Below are positions 55,405-64,000 of a stretch of DNA of 64,000 nt, in pieces. The position numbers and the translations under genes are program-made. The DNA is taken from NCBI RefSeq assembly GCF_016598595.1, contig NZ_CP066786.1, positions 1,635,501-1,699,500 on the forward strand, written 5' to 3'. Below the pieces are notes generated by a model, which was given only the letters and a program-made list of their open reading frames with translations, did not search any database and was not told the DNA's origin. Every line of letters starts with the position of its first letter. Positions within the stretch are counted from its first letter, which is position 1. The DNA is from Martelella lutilitoris (GTDB taxonomy: Bacteria; Pseudomonadota; Alphaproteobacteria; Rhizobiales; Rhizobiaceae).

Positions 55405-55433
55405 TCCTTCGGCCCTTTTCGCGACGAACCGAC

Positions 55434-55460
55434 ATGCCCGTGCGCAAGCGCGGGCATTTT
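55434..55460. terminator. Bidirectional intrinsic terminator after ackA
   Basis: ATGCCCGTGC and GCGCGGGCAT pair (one wobble) around GCAA, followed by TTT. The hairpin touches the stop codon of the convergent transporter gene and may serve both directions. Confidence 0.75.
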
Positions 55461-56335
55461 CATGTCCGGCGCCGCCTTTCGAGGAACCGCGTTCCCTGAA
55501 GCGCGATCAGGATGACCGCAACGCCAAGGAAGATGCGGGGCGGCGGGACTTCACCGAAGAAGAAGAAGCCGGCGGCGGCGGAAAAGAACACCGAGAGGTA
55601 GCCGAAGGGCGCCAGAAGGCTTGCATCGCTTTTCTGATAAGCCTTCAGCCAGCAATATTGCCCGGCTTGGGCCAGGAATCCGATCAGCGCCAGTGCCGGC
55701 CAGTGGGCAAGCGGCACGGGCTGCCAGACGAAGAGGGCCGGCAGGCCCGTGAGCAGCACGAGGCCGACCGTATAAAACGCCATCATCACGATCGTGCTCT
55801 CCTCGGCCAGTTTTCGCGTCTGGATGGTCGCCATGGCGCCGAAGAGGATGCTGGCAAGCACCGCCAGCAGGCCGGGATTGAGTTCGACCTCATTCGGCGA
55901 GACGATGATAAGCGCGCCGCCAAAGGCGATCGCCGCGCCGAGCCATCGCAGCCGCCCGACGCGCTCGCCGAGCAGAAGCGCGGCAAGACCCATGGTCACC
56001 AGCGGCCGGGTGAAGCCGAGCGCGTTGACCATCACCAGCGGCAGCATGGCAAAGGCGAGGAAGTTCGAGGTGAGCGCGATGGCGTTGCAGGCGACGCGAA
56101 AGGCATTGCGCAATGGATAGCGCATCGTTTTCAGCGCCGCGCGGTTCTTCACGACCATCGGCAGGATGAAGAGAAGGCCGACGAGGGCACGGATGAAGAC
56201 GAGCTGGATGGCCGGATAGGCGACGCTGTTGGCCTTGACCAGAACGCTCATGAAGGTCACCAGCGTCATGTCCGTCAGAAGCCAGGCGATGCCCTGGCCG
56301 GCGGCGTTCTTCGTCTCTGTTACCTTGTCGCTCAA
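55460..56335 (-). CDS. DMT-superfamily EamA transporter
   Basis: A 291-aa integral membrane protein with ten predicted helices in two EamA repeats. Typical stretches are FIRALVGLLFILPMVVKN, NFLAFAMLPLVMVNALGFTRPLV and ALLLGERVGRLRWLGAAIAFGGALII. Substrates of this family are varied metabolites, often exported. It starts 4 bp after the PIG-L gene and so is co-transcribed with it and the ROK regulator. Confidence 0.9.
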   Translation of the reverse strand: MSDKVTETKNAAGQGIAWLLTDMTLVTFMSVLVKANSVAYPAIQLVFIRALVGLLFILPMVVKNRAALKTMRYPLRNAFRVACNAIALTSNFLAFAMLPLVMVNALGFTRPLVTMGLAALLLGERVGRLRWLGAAIAFGGALIIVSPNEVELNPGLLAVLASILFGAMATIQTRKLAEESTIVMMAFYTVGLVLLTGLPALFVWQPVPLAHWPALALIGFLAQAGQYCWLKAYQKSDASLLAPFGYLSVFFSAAAGFFFFGEVPPPRIFLGVAVILIALQGTRFLERRRRT

Positions 56336-56339
56336 TGTG

Positions 56340-58739
56340 TCATGCCGGCTGCACCAGGTTGGCCATCAGGCGGAAGGCGCCGGGGACGAGCCGGTCCATC
56401 TGGTGGTGGAGCACGAGGCTGGTGTGGGTGTGCCGGCCCTTGCCGATCCTTGCCGAAACGAGCGCGCCCTTCAGCGGCTTTTCATCCGCATCATGCATGG
56501 CCAGAAGCGGCTGATAGGCATCGTCCCACTCGGCAGCGAAATAAAGCCCGCGTTCCTTGTGCCAGCCCGCCCAGTCATCGGCGGTGATCCGGTTCGGACC
56601 GGTGAGGAGCGGATGGTCGGGTGCCAGAACCTCGACCTCGGCATTGGGGTTGGTCACGCGCCAGCGCAGCGATGGCGAGCCGATCCTGAGATAAAGCGGC
56701 GGCGTTGCCTCGGGCGACCAGCCGTCCGAGGGACGGTGATAGAGCGTCACCAGGTGGCCGCCATCCTCGGCGAAGCGGTGGAATTTCTTTGTCGCCGCCG
56801 CAAGATCCGGACGGGTGCCGAAGGCGAAGATGCCGATGACGATCGTGGTGAAGGCGGAGAGATCGCCGGAGAGGGCAGCCGCATCAAGCTCGGTGACATC
56901 GAGCCCCATGCGTTTCAGCGAGAGGAAGACATTGTCCGCGCCGCCGCCGACATAGCCGATCTTCGCGCCTTCGGGCAGGGCGAGGTCGAGGGTGAGAACG
57001 CTCAGAACCTCCGGTCGGACGAAGCGGTTGCGGCCGATATGGGGATAGGCGAAGGGCGTGATGTTGGCGGCAGGATGGCCGTCGATTTCCGGGATGATAT
57101 GGGCGAGGCCGGGCGTTGCCTGCTGCGGCAGGTCGAGGCGAAACTGCGCGCCCGTTCCGCTCACCCGAAACCCTTCAGGCGCGTTAAAGTGAAGCGTGAG
57201 CTTTGGATCGTCGCTTTGTGCGGTGAATGAGAAACTATGGTTAATATTCTGTATTGGAACGATAAATGCGTTCGGCTTCAAGGTGAGGGAATGGGCAGGA
57301 ACGACAGGCAAGGCCGTTTCGAGGTCGAAATGACCCGTGGCCCTGCGGCCTGAAATTTCAGTTTCAAGCCGCACCGAGACGGGACCATTGCCGCCGAGCG
57401 ATGACCAGAGCGGCGGATACTGGTTGGTCAAGGGCGCATCGTCGGCGACGGCAAGGGGGAAGCGGAAGATGCAGGCCTTCGTCTCAGGTTTTGACGCCGT
57501 GACGCCGCGCGGCAGGTGCGGTGTTATGGCGGTTGTTGACGTGTCGGCATCCTCGCTCAAAACAACGGTCAGCGTTGTCTCGCCGCCCGGCGTCAGGCAC
57601 TCGGCCTCGCCATAGGCGCGCTCGAACAGCGCCGCAGCTTCCAGAAGCGCCGCATCGATCTCGGCGAGCTTGCGGGTGAGCCTGTGTCCCTGGCTTTCGA
57701 TGAAGCCATCGGGGGCGGCGTTGAGCGCGGCCTCGATCGTGCCTGCGGCGGAGACGAGGCTGCGGGTCACGGCCTCGCGATCGGGAAAGGCGGCGATCGC
57801 CGCCGCGATCGCGGCATCGGCCGTCACGAGATCACCTGTGAGCGTCTCGGCCTCGCCGACGCAGAGATCGTCCAGTGTCTTCGGCAGTCCGTCGAGGATG
57901 GTCTCCTCCGGCGTGCTGCCGTCGGGGCCGAGCAGCAGGTGCAACTGCCAGGCATGATCCGGTCGTTCCGGCCACCAGCCCATGCCCTGCGAGGCATGGT
58001 AATAGCGCGACCATTCGCCGATGCGGTCATAATCGGCGCCCGTTGCCGGATCGCGCCCGTCGGCGGTCACGGTGACGGTTGGTGGCGGCGGGGGCAGGTC
58101 GTCATCATAGGTTCCACCGCCGCCCGACCATGCGGGGAGGTAGTATTTGGCAACGCGCCAGGGCTTCAGTCCCTCGGCGAAATGCTCCGGATAGGCTGTC
58201 TCGTCGGCGGCAAGGCGGATGGCGGTCTCGGCGGCCCGCGTCATGGCGCGGTGGTGGCCGTGCTGGCCGGGAACGTCGAGGAAGGTCGGTATGACGATAT
58301 CGGGGCGTTCAGCCCGATAGGCGCGCACCAGGCGCTCCACGATGCGCTTCTCGCCCCAGCGGGCGAAAGTGGCATCGCCATCCTTGGAAAAGCCGAAATC
58401 ATGCACCGGGTCGTCCGGCCCGTGGCCGAGCCAGTGGATATCGGCGTCGAGCGCGCGGGCGGCCTCCTCCATCTCGCGGGTTCGAAGCACGCCGAGCGCG
58501 CCGATGCGCTCCGGCCCCAGCACGTTCTGTCCGCCTTCGCCGCGCGTCGAACACGCAACCACGATCCGCATGCCGAGCCCGAAACGGAAAAAGGCGAGCA
58601 TGCCGGACTGTTCGTCATCCGGATGCGCGCCCGTGTTCATCATCGTCACCGGCGATTTCAGCCGGGAGAGCGCCCTGTGCAGGCGGACAAGCGAAGATGA
58701 GGCCATTTCCTGTTCGATGCGCTGGCGCGGCGTAAGCAT
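56340..58739 (-). CDS. PIG-L family deacetylase with large C-terminal extension
   Basis: A 799-aa protein. The N-terminal ~270 residues form a LmbE/PIG-L domain with the zinc motif AHPDDEQSG (~37-45), CSTRGEGGQNVLG and the third ligand in GQHGHHRAMTRA. PIG-L enzymes remove acetyl groups from GlcNAc-type amides. The remaining ~500 residues are less defined: a helical segment (~310-380), beta-rich regions, and a probable glutamine-amidotransferase-like domain (~590-799). No signal peptide is seen, so it likely acts in the cytoplasm. It sits between the ROK regulator (24 bp) and the EamA gene. Confidence 0.85.
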   Translation of the reverse strand: MLTPRQRIEQEMASSSLVRLHRALSRLKSPVTMMNTGAHPDDEQSGMLAFFRFGLGMRIVVACSTRGEGGQNVLGPERIGALGVLRTREMEEAARALDADIHWLGHGPDDPVHDFGFSKDGDATFARWGEKRIVERLVRAYRAERPDIVIPTFLDVPGQHGHHRAMTRAAETAIRLAADETAYPEHFAEGLKPWRVAKYYLPAWSGGGGTYDDDLPPPPPTVTVTADGRDPATGADYDRIGEWSRYYHASQGMGWWPERPDHAWQLHLLLGPDGSTPEETILDGLPKTLDDLCVGEAETLTGDLVTADAAIAAAIAAFPDREAVTRSLVSAAGTIEAALNAAPDGFIESQGHRLTRKLAEIDAALLEAAALFERAYGEAECLTPGGETTLTVVLSEDADTSTTAITPHLPRGVTASKPETKACIFRFPLAVADDAPLTNQYPPLWSSLGGNGPVSVRLETEISGRRATGHFDLETALPVVPAHSLTLKPNAFIVPIQNINHSFSFTAQSDDPKLTLHFNAPEGFRVSGTGAQFRLDLPQQATPGLAHIIPEIDGHPAANITPFAYPHIGRNRFVRPEVLSVLTLDLALPEGAKIGYVGGGADNVFLSLKRMGLDVTELDAAALSGDLSAFTTIVIGIFAFGTRPDLAAATKKFHRFAEDGGHLVTLYHRPSDGWSPEATPPLYLRIGSPSLRWRVTNPNAEVEVLAPDHPLLTGPNRITADDWAGWHKERGLYFAAEWDDAYQPLLAMHDADEKPLKGALVSARIGKGRHTHTSLVLHHQMDRLVPGAFRLMANLVQPA

Positions 58740-58763
58740 GTCGTTCCCCGTTGGTTCTGTTTG

Positions 58764-59975
58764 TCAGGCCACCTGCCGGGCGGGCGGCAATGTCTCGAGT
58801 TTCGGCGTCAGGATCTCGAAAAGCGGCAGGGCGGCGGCGCCGAGGGCGGCCGTATACTGTCCGGTCTGGCCACGCATGACGCGCGGTTTCGCGCGGTTCG
58901 AGCGGGCGGCGACCGATGACGGCAGCGCCGGCATGCGGGCAATCAGCGCGTCCATGACGGCGTCCGAAAACGCGCCGCTCAGAATGATGGTTTCCGGATC
59001 GAAGATGTTTTCAAGCAGGCCGACAACGGTGGAAAGATGCGTCGCCGCTTCCGCGATCCAGGCTTCCACCACTGGATCTTCGCTTTCAAAAAGCGATTCA
59101 ATTTCAGATATTTGTGGGCGTTCTCTGTCACAGGCATCGAAGCGTTCATGCAGCGCATGAAGTGAGGCGTAGCGTTCCAGGCAGCCGTGCTGGCCGCAGG
59201 GGCAAGGCCTTCCGCCGGGCACGACCGGCACATGGCCGATCTCGCCGGCATTGCCGAAGGCGCCGCGATAGGGCGCGCCGTCCTGGATCATGCCAAGCCC
59301 GATGCCGGTGCCGAAATAGAGCATGCAGAAATGGGAGATCGCGTGGCCAGCGCCGAACAGCCTTTCGGCAACGGCGGCCGCGGCGGCATCGTTTTCCAGC
59401 GTTACATCAATGCCGCAGGCGGTCTCCAGTGCCGCCTTGACGTCAATGCCGTTCCAGCCGGGAAGGGTGGTCGGACCGACAAAGCTCATGCCCTCGATGC
59501 CGAACGGTCCGGGCATCACCACGCCGACGCCGAGAAGCGGGGCCTCGACCGATTTGCGCGCCCGTTCCACCTCTAGCGCGAACACGGGCAGGGTGCGTTC
59601 GGGCGTGGTGTCGGCGAGGGGGACAATGCGCTTGTAGCGCAGCACGCCGGTCAGATCGAGCGCGGTCACGACCATCTGGTCGGTCGCGATCTCGACGCCG
59701 ATCGTGGCAGCGCCCTCCGGGTTCACCGCAAACTGGATCGGCGGCTGACCGCGTCCCGTGCGCCGCCGCCCCGTGGACATCAGCAGGTTCTCGCCGACGA
59801 GATCGTCGACGATATTGGCAACCGCCTGCGCCGTCAGATGCGTGCGCCGGGCAATCTCCATCCGCCCCAGCATGCCGTGCTGGCGCACCAGGTCGAGGAC
59901 CACGCGGCGGTTATGCTCGCGGTTTCGTTCCGGGTTGTTGCCGATAGCCGAAGGCGCGCGTGTCTTGTCGTTCAT
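58764..59975 (-). CDS. ROK-family transcriptional regulator
   Basis: A 403-aa NagC/XylR-type repressor. The N-terminal helix-turn-helix (MLGRMEIARRTHLTAQAVANIVDDL, ~30-54) is followed by a sugar-kinase-like ROK domain. GVEIATDQMV, the zinc motif CPCGQHGCLERYAS, and AAAAAVAERLFG are visible. The start is set at 59975, where NagC-like proteins begin; the longer frame crosses the operator. It is divergent from the ABC importer, which it probably represses in the absence of a sugar ligand. Confidence 0.91.
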   Translation of the reverse strand: MNDKTRAPSAIGNNPERNREHNRRVVLDLVRQHGMLGRMEIARRTHLTAQAVANIVDDLVGENLLMSTGRRRTGRGQPPIQFAVNPEGAATIGVEIATDQMVVTALDLTGVLRYKRIVPLADTTPERTLPVFALEVERARKSVEAPLLGVGVVMPGPFGIEGMSFVGPTTLPGWNGIDVKAALETACGIDVTLENDAAAAAVAERLFGAGHAISHFCMLYFGTGIGLGMIQDGAPYRGAFGNAGEIGHVPVVPGGRPCPCGQHGCLERYASLHALHERFDACDRERPQISEIESLFESEDPVVEAWIAEAATHLSTVVGLLENIFDPETIILSGAFSDAVMDALIARMPALPSSVAARSNRAKPRVMRGQTGQYTAALGAAALPLFEILTPKLETLPPARQVA

Positions 59976-60023
59976 GTCCGTCCGCTTTCCGATGGTCTCA
60001 GTCTGGGGTCGGTCCCTTCTATC

Positions 60024-60059
60024 GTCAATATAATAATTCAACTAGATTATCTTATTGAC
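60024..60059. promoter_or_regulatory. 36-bp imperfect AT-rich palindrome, candidate ROK operator
   Basis: The arms 60024-60038 and 60045-60059 (starting GTCAATA and ending TATTGAC) agree in 12 of 15 positions around a 6-nt centre. The AT-rich long dyad is like NagC/Mlc operators. A perfect TATAAT hexamer lies inside at 60029-60034. Confidence 0.55.
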
Positions 60060-60231
60060 AAACGCGCGGCGTCACGCGACCGTATCGCCGAGGCGCCGGA
60101 CAAACGGCGCCCGATGGCGCAGCTGGCGCCTGCATAAAGCGAACAACGGCCGCCGCCCCTGGCAGACGGCTTTCGGGAACAAAAAGCCCCGGACGCGGCG
60201 GGACGCCGCACATGGGGAAGTGGAGATTTCA

Positions 60232-61482
60232 ATGCGCAAGGCACTTCTGCTCGCCGGCCTGATGTCCGGCATCAGCATGGTCTCGGTCAATTCGGCGAAC
60301 GCCGTCGAGATCGAGTACTGGCAGTATATCTACGAGACCCGCGTCAACGCGATGGATCAGCTGATCGAGAAGTTCGAGGCGGCCAATCCGGATATCACCG
60401 TCAAGCAGGTCAACTTTCCCTATGCGGACTACCAGACCCGCATCGTCGCCGCCAACATGGCCGGCAAGGGCCCGGACGTGATGCAGCTCTTCTATGGCTG
60501 GCTGGACAAGTTCGTCGCCGGCGGGCTTCTGCAGCCGCTGCCGCAGGATGCGTTCCCGCATGACCAGATCGAGAGCGCGTTCTTCCCGATCGTGACCGCG
60601 ATGAAGCGCGACGGCGAATATTACGGCCTGCCGACGGCCGTGCGCTCGCTGGCGCTGTTCTACAACAAGAAGCTTTTCGAGGAGAACGGCCTCGACCCGG
60701 AAAACCCGCCGCAGACGCTGGATGAACTGGTGGCCGCCGGCAAGGCGATCGCCAAGTTCGACGATGCCGGAAACATGGTGACCGAGGGCATGACCCTCGA
60801 CATGGCCGGCCAGGATCACCAGTGGTGGCGCGAAGTGCTGGTGCGCCAGTTCGGCGGCGTGCCCTATGAGGACGACTACCGCAAGGTGACCTATGACAGC
60901 CCGGAAGGCACCGAGGCGCTGGAATTCTACACCGGCCTGCAGATGAACGAGAAAATCGGCCAGTCCGGCTTCATGGACGAAGGCCAGGCCGCCTTCCGCG
61001 CCGGCAAGGCGGGCATGACCATCGACGGCACCTTCCGTCTCGGCTCCTTCAGCCAGATCGAGGATTTCGACTGGGCCGTGACCGAGCTGCCGGCCAATGC
61101 CGACGGCATGCGCTCCAACTATTCGAGCTATTTTGCAAACGGCATCGGCGCCAAGGTCGAAGGCGAGGAGCTCGAGGCTGCGGAAAAATTCCTGACCTAT
61201 CTGACATCGCCGGAAGCCATGGGCATCTGGCTCGATGTGGTCGGCGAACTGCCGGCGCGGCGCGCCGTGGCGCTGACGGACGAGAACACCTCGAACCCGA
61301 TCTACGGCCCGTTCCTCAAGGGGCTCGACTACGCCCACACCACGCTGTTCGTGGATGAGGCCGCCCAGCGTCAGGTCGCCATCGACATGGTCAACCGCGT
61401 GATCCTGAACGGCCAGTCGCCTGCCGACAGCATCAAGGAAGCGGCCGAGGAAGAACAGGCCATCATCGACGACGCGATGTAA
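60232..61482 (+). CDS. Carbohydrate ABC transporter substrate-binding protein (family 1)
   Basis: A 416-aa periplasmic sugar-binding protein. The signal peptide ends NSANA (~23). Conserved are IEYWQYIYETRVNAMDQLIEKF, the GKGPDVMQLFYGWLDKFV strand, LFYNKKLFEENGLD, and AAFRAGKAGMTIDG, typical of the MalE/UgpB superfamily. The start at 60232 is the first codon of the signal peptide; the upstream frame overlaps the regulatory region. It is the first gene of the divergent importer operon. Confidence 0.92.
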   Translation: MRKALLLAGLMSGISMVSVNSANAVEIEYWQYIYETRVNAMDQLIEKFEAANPDITVKQVNFPYADYQTRIVAANMAGKGPDVMQLFYGWLDKFVAGGLLQPLPQDAFPHDQIESAFFPIVTAMKRDGEYYGLPTAVRSLALFYNKKLFEENGLDPENPPQTLDELVAAGKAIAKFDDAGNMVTEGMTLDMAGQDHQWWREVLVRQFGGVPYEDDYRKVTYDSPEGTEALEFYTGLQMNEKIGQSGFMDEGQAAFRAGKAGMTIDGTFRLGSFSQIEDFDWAVTELPANADGMRSNYSSYFANGIGAKVEGEELEAAEKFLTYLTSPEAMGIWLDVVGELPARRAVALTDENTSNPIYGPFLKGLDYAHTTLFVDEAAQRQVAIDMVNRVILNGQSPADSIKEAAEEEQAIIDDAM

Positions 61483-61496
61483 GCCGGATCGGGCCG

Positions 61497-62447
61497 ATGT
61501 CTCTCCAGGCTGAAAACACCAAGGGGGCGGCCGCCGGCCGCCCCGAGGGCGGCGGCTTTGCCGACCGTTTTTCCATGCACACCAAGCGCCTTGTCTGGGT
61601 CTGGACCTTTCTGGCGCTGCCCGTGCTGTTTTACAGCGTCATCCGTTTCTACCCGACGCTCGACGCCTTCCGGCTGTCGCTGACGGACTGGAACCTGATG
61701 CGTCCGCCGAAATTCATCGGCTTTGAAAATTACGCCAAGCTTTTCACCGATCCGGATTTCTGGCAGGTGTTCAAGAACACCTTCGCCTATCTGATCTTCG
61801 GCACGCCGATCTCGCTGGTGCTGTCCTTCACCATCGCCTTCTTTCTCGATCGCGTGCGCTTCGGCCACGGCCTCATCCGCGCGCTCTATTTCATGCCGTT
61901 CCTGACGACGGCGGCGGCCATGGCCTGGGTCTGGCGCTGGTTCTATCAGCCGGCCCCGATCGGCGTCATCAACGACGTACTTGCCGCTCTCGGCCTGCCG
62001 CAGCAGCCCTTCCTGCGCTCAACCACCCAGGCGCTGCCCTCGATCATGGTGACGGCCATCTGGGCCGGTCTCGGCTTCCAGATCATCATCTTCATGGCGG
62101 GGCTCCGCGCCATTCCGACGACCTTTTACGAGGCTGCCCGCATCGACGGTCTCGGCGAATGGGCGATCCTGCGCAAGATCACGCTGCCGCTCCTGAAGCC
62201 GACCACCGTGTTTCTGGTGGTGCTGTCCTCCATCGGATTCCTGAGGATTTTCGACCAGGTCTACAACATGACCACGAATGATCCGGGCGGGCCGCTTGGC
62301 ACCACCAAGCCGCTTGTGCTGATGATCTACCAGTCGGCCTTTTCGTCCTACCAGATGGGCTACGCGGCGGCGCAGACCGTCGTTCTCTTCCTCATTCTCC
62401 TCGTCATTTCGCTGCTGCAGCTCTGGATCCTGAGGGACAAGTCATGA
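61497..62447 (+). CDS. ABC sugar permease, MalF/UgpA type
   Basis: A 316-aa permease with six helices and an N-terminal cytoplasmic tail rich in Gly and Ala. The EAA loop YEAARIDGLGEWAILRKITLP contacts the ATPase. The early FRLSLTDWNLMRPPKFIGFENY segment is characteristic of the MalF group. It overlaps the next permease by ATGA. No ATPase gene appears before the window ends, so it is either downstream or supplied by a shared ATPase. Confidence 0.94.
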   Translation: MSLQAENTKGAAAGRPEGGGFADRFSMHTKRLVWVWTFLALPVLFYSVIRFYPTLDAFRLSLTDWNLMRPPKFIGFENYAKLFTDPDFWQVFKNTFAYLIFGTPISLVLSFTIAFFLDRVRFGHGLIRALYFMPFLTTAAAMAWVWRWFYQPAPIGVINDVLAALGLPQQPFLRSTTQALPSIMVTAIWAGLGFQIIIFMAGLRAIPTTFYEAARIDGLGEWAILRKITLPLLKPTTVFLVVLSSIGFLRIFDQVYNMTTNDPGGPLGTTKPLVLMIYQSAFSSYQMGYAAAQTVVLFLILLVISLLQLWILRDKS

Positions 62448-63301
62448 CCGAACTTCGCCACGAGGACGCGGTCTCGCGTTACAAACCGAAGGTGCGGCCG
62501 GGCAGGGTGCTGATGTGGACGCTGCTGTTTATCGGCGGCCTCGTCATGATCACGCCGCTTCTCTTCATGTTCTCCACCTCGCTGAAGCCCGCGAGCCAGG
62601 TCTATGACCTGCGGCTGATCCCGCAGGACCCGACATTTTCGAACTATGTGAAGGTGCTGACGACCACAGGCTTCGGCCGCTGGTTCTTTAACTCGCTGCT
62701 GGTGGCCACCATCGTCACCTGCTCGAACGTGTTCTTCGACAGTCTTGTCGGCTACACGCTCGCCAAATTCCGCTTTCGCGGTCGCCGTTTCATCTTCCTG
62801 GCGATCCTCTCGACGTTGATGATCCCGACGGAAATGCTGGTGATCCCGTGGTATCTGATGTCGGCCAATTTCGGCTGGCTCGACAGCTACTGGGGCATCA
62901 TGTTTCCCGGCATGATGACCGGCTTCGGCACCTTTCTGATGCGCCAGTTCTTCGAGGGCGTGCCGGATGACTTCATGGAAGCAGCCCGGATCGACGGGAT
63001 GAACGAGTTCGTCATCTGGTGGAAGATCGCCATGCCGCTCGTCGCGCCCGCGCTTTCGGCGCTTGCCATCTTCACCTTCCTCGGCAACTGGACCGCCTTC
63101 TTCTGGCCGCTGATCGTCACCACCTCGAGCGAGCTCTACACGCTGCCTGTCGGCCTTTCGAGCTTTGCCGTGGAAGCCGCGATCCAGTGGGAGATGATCA
63201 TGACCGGGGCAGCGCTTGCGACCATACCGACACTTCTCGTCTTCCTCATCTTCCAGCGCTATATCGTGCGCGGCGTGATGCTGGCGGGCGTCAAGGGATA
63301 G
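62444..63301 (+). CDS. ABC sugar permease, MalG/UgpE type
   Basis: A 285-aa permease with six helices. It has the MalG-type start (LLFIGGLVMITPLLFMFSTSLK), a FNSLLVATIVTCSN stretch and the EAA loop MEAARIDGMNEFVIWWKIAMP. It pairs with the upstream permease to form the channel. The next gene follows after 4 bp, pointing to a single transcript. Confidence 0.94.
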   Translation: MTELRHEDAVSRYKPKVRPGRVLMWTLLFIGGLVMITPLLFMFSTSLKPASQVYDLRLIPQDPTFSNYVKVLTTTGFGRWFFNSLLVATIVTCSNVFFDSLVGYTLAKFRFRGRRFIFLAILSTLMIPTEMLVIPWYLMSANFGWLDSYWGIMFPGMMTGFGTFLMRQFFEGVPDDFMEAARIDGMNEFVIWWKIAMPLVAPALSALAIFTFLGNWTAFFWPLIVTTSSELYTLPVGLSSFAVEAAIQWEMIMTGAALATIPTLLVFLIFQRYIVRGVMLAGVKG

Positions 63302-63305
63302 ACCC

Positions 63306-64000
63306 ATGAACACGAACGATCCCCAAAAAGACGATACCAGCAGATTTCCTGATCCGGTTTACAAGGAAACCGTGCTCAAGCCATTGTTTGATGGCGCAAA
63401 AACGAACTTCATCGATGGTTTTCGAGCCATCGACCGCGCCCACCTCGTCATGCTGGCCGAGACCGGCATCCTGACCGGAGAACAGGCCGGAAAGATCGCC
63501 GAGGCGCTCGTCGCCATCGACCGTGAGGTGGACCCGGCGGCGCTTGAATACACCGGCGAGGTCGAGGACTTTTTCTTTCTCATCGAGAAAGAGCTGAAAG
63601 CGCGCCTCGGGCCGGATCTTGGCGGGCGCCTGCACACGGCGCGCTCGCGCAACGATATCGACCACACATTGTTCAAGTTCAACCTGCGTCGCTATATCGA
63701 TGCTGCGGCAGGCGAAGCCTTGAAGCTTCTGGCGGCCCTGATCGATACCGCCGAGCGTGAGAAGACCACGCTGATTGTCGCCTATACGCACGGCCAGCCG
63801 GCGCAGCCGACCACCTTTGGCCACTACCTCTCCGCCGCGATCGAAATGCTGATCCGCGATATCGAGCGTCTCTATGCCGCCCGCAAAATCGTGGACCTCT
63901 GCCCGATGGGGGCGGCCGCGATCACCACATCCGGCTTTGCCATCGACCGGGCGCGCATGGCCGAGCTCCTCGGTTTTTCTGCGCCGTTGCAGAATTCCTA
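63306..64000 (+). CDS. Argininosuccinate lyase-family protein (3' partial)
   Basis: The frame starts at the ATG at 63306 and is open to the window edge (about 231 codons). GGRLHTARSRNDIDHTLF is the argininosuccinate lyase signature, and THGQPAQPTTFGHYLSA carries the second conserved His of the fumarase/aspartase superfamily. The third signature lies beyond the window. Its place in a sugar-type importer operon, 4 bp after a permease, suggests a catabolic paralogue that cleaves an imported amino-acid conjugate rather than the biosynthetic ArgH. This is inference. Confidence 0.85.
   Translation, partial: MNTNDPQKDDTSRFPDPVYKETVLKPLFDGAKTNFIDGFRAIDRAHLVMLAETGILTGEQAGKIAEALVAIDREVDPAALEYTGEVEDFFFLIEKELKARLGPDLGGRLHTARSRNDIDHTLFKFNLRRYIDAAAGEALKLLAALIDTAEREKTTLIVAYTHGQPAQPTTFGHYLSAAIEMLIRDIERLYAARKIVDLCPMGAAAITTSGFAIDRARMAELLGFSAPLQNS

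Noticed and set aside
1..64000. CRISPR arrays, prophage, integrase or att sites
   Set aside because: I saw no regularly spaced repeats, phage structural genes or integrases; the IS66 fragment is the only mobile-element trace.

Overview
The window is high-GC chromosomal DNA from an alphaproteobacterium of the order Rhizobiales, most probably Rhizobiaceae-like. The evidence is an exoR gene of exactly the expected length (268 aa), a RopA-type porin, and the rhizobial housekeeping run dgt-argS-SPOR-nagZ-scpA-scpB-tatABC-serS-surE-pcm-LysM/M23-yajC-secDF. Gene density is high. The only clear mobile-element trace is a short IS66-type transposase remnant near 3.0-3.1 kb. I saw no CRISPR array, prophage or rRNA operon. 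One tRNA (Leu, anticodon TAA) is present.

Region 1 (1-18 kb) is a transport island. It opens with a TRAP transporter that is cut at the left edge. Next comes a two-component system on the minus strand whose histidine kinase is fused at its C-terminus to a signal-peptide-like segment and a periplasmic solute-binding domain. Divergent from it is a four-gene ABC importer with a PhnD-like binding protein, a fused double permease, an ATPase and a second binding protein of the AfuA/FbpA class. A LacI-type repressor then faces a second importer of the same class (binding protein, fused permease, ATPase), whose last gene is an inositol-monophosphatase-family phosphatase. Together these suggest uptake, sensing and dephosphorylation of organophosphates such as sugar or polyol phosphates rather than iron. 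This is inference.

Region 2 (18-30 kb) holds a 28-codon membrane peptide gene, dnaE, a RopA-type porin with a good terminator, tRNA-Leu, exoR (regulator of exopolysaccharide and motility), xthA, a xanthine/uracil permease preceded by a near-perfect sigma-54 promoter, erpA and dgt.

Region 3 (30-51 kb) is the housekeeping block: argS, a SPOR-domain protein, nagZ, scpA/scpB, an orphan ABC ATPase, tatABC, serS, surE, pcm, a LysM/LytM envelope factor with degraded metal ligands, a DUF815 ATPase, yajC and a fused secDF. It continues with homologues of the mitochondrial complex I assembly factors NDUFAF3 and NDUFAF6 side by side, a small membrane-anchored unknown, and trmFO.

Region 4 (51-64 kb) begins with a phosphoketolase-acetate kinase pair (xylulose-5-P/fructose-6-P to acetyl-P to acetate and ATP) with an FNR/FixK-like site upstream. 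After it comes a divergent catabolic cluster: ROK repressor, PIG-L deacetylase and DMT exporter on the minus strand, and a carbohydrate-type ABC importer followed by an argininosuccinate-lyase-family gene, cut at the right edge, on the plus strand. A 36-bp AT-rich imperfect palindrome lies in the divergent gap.
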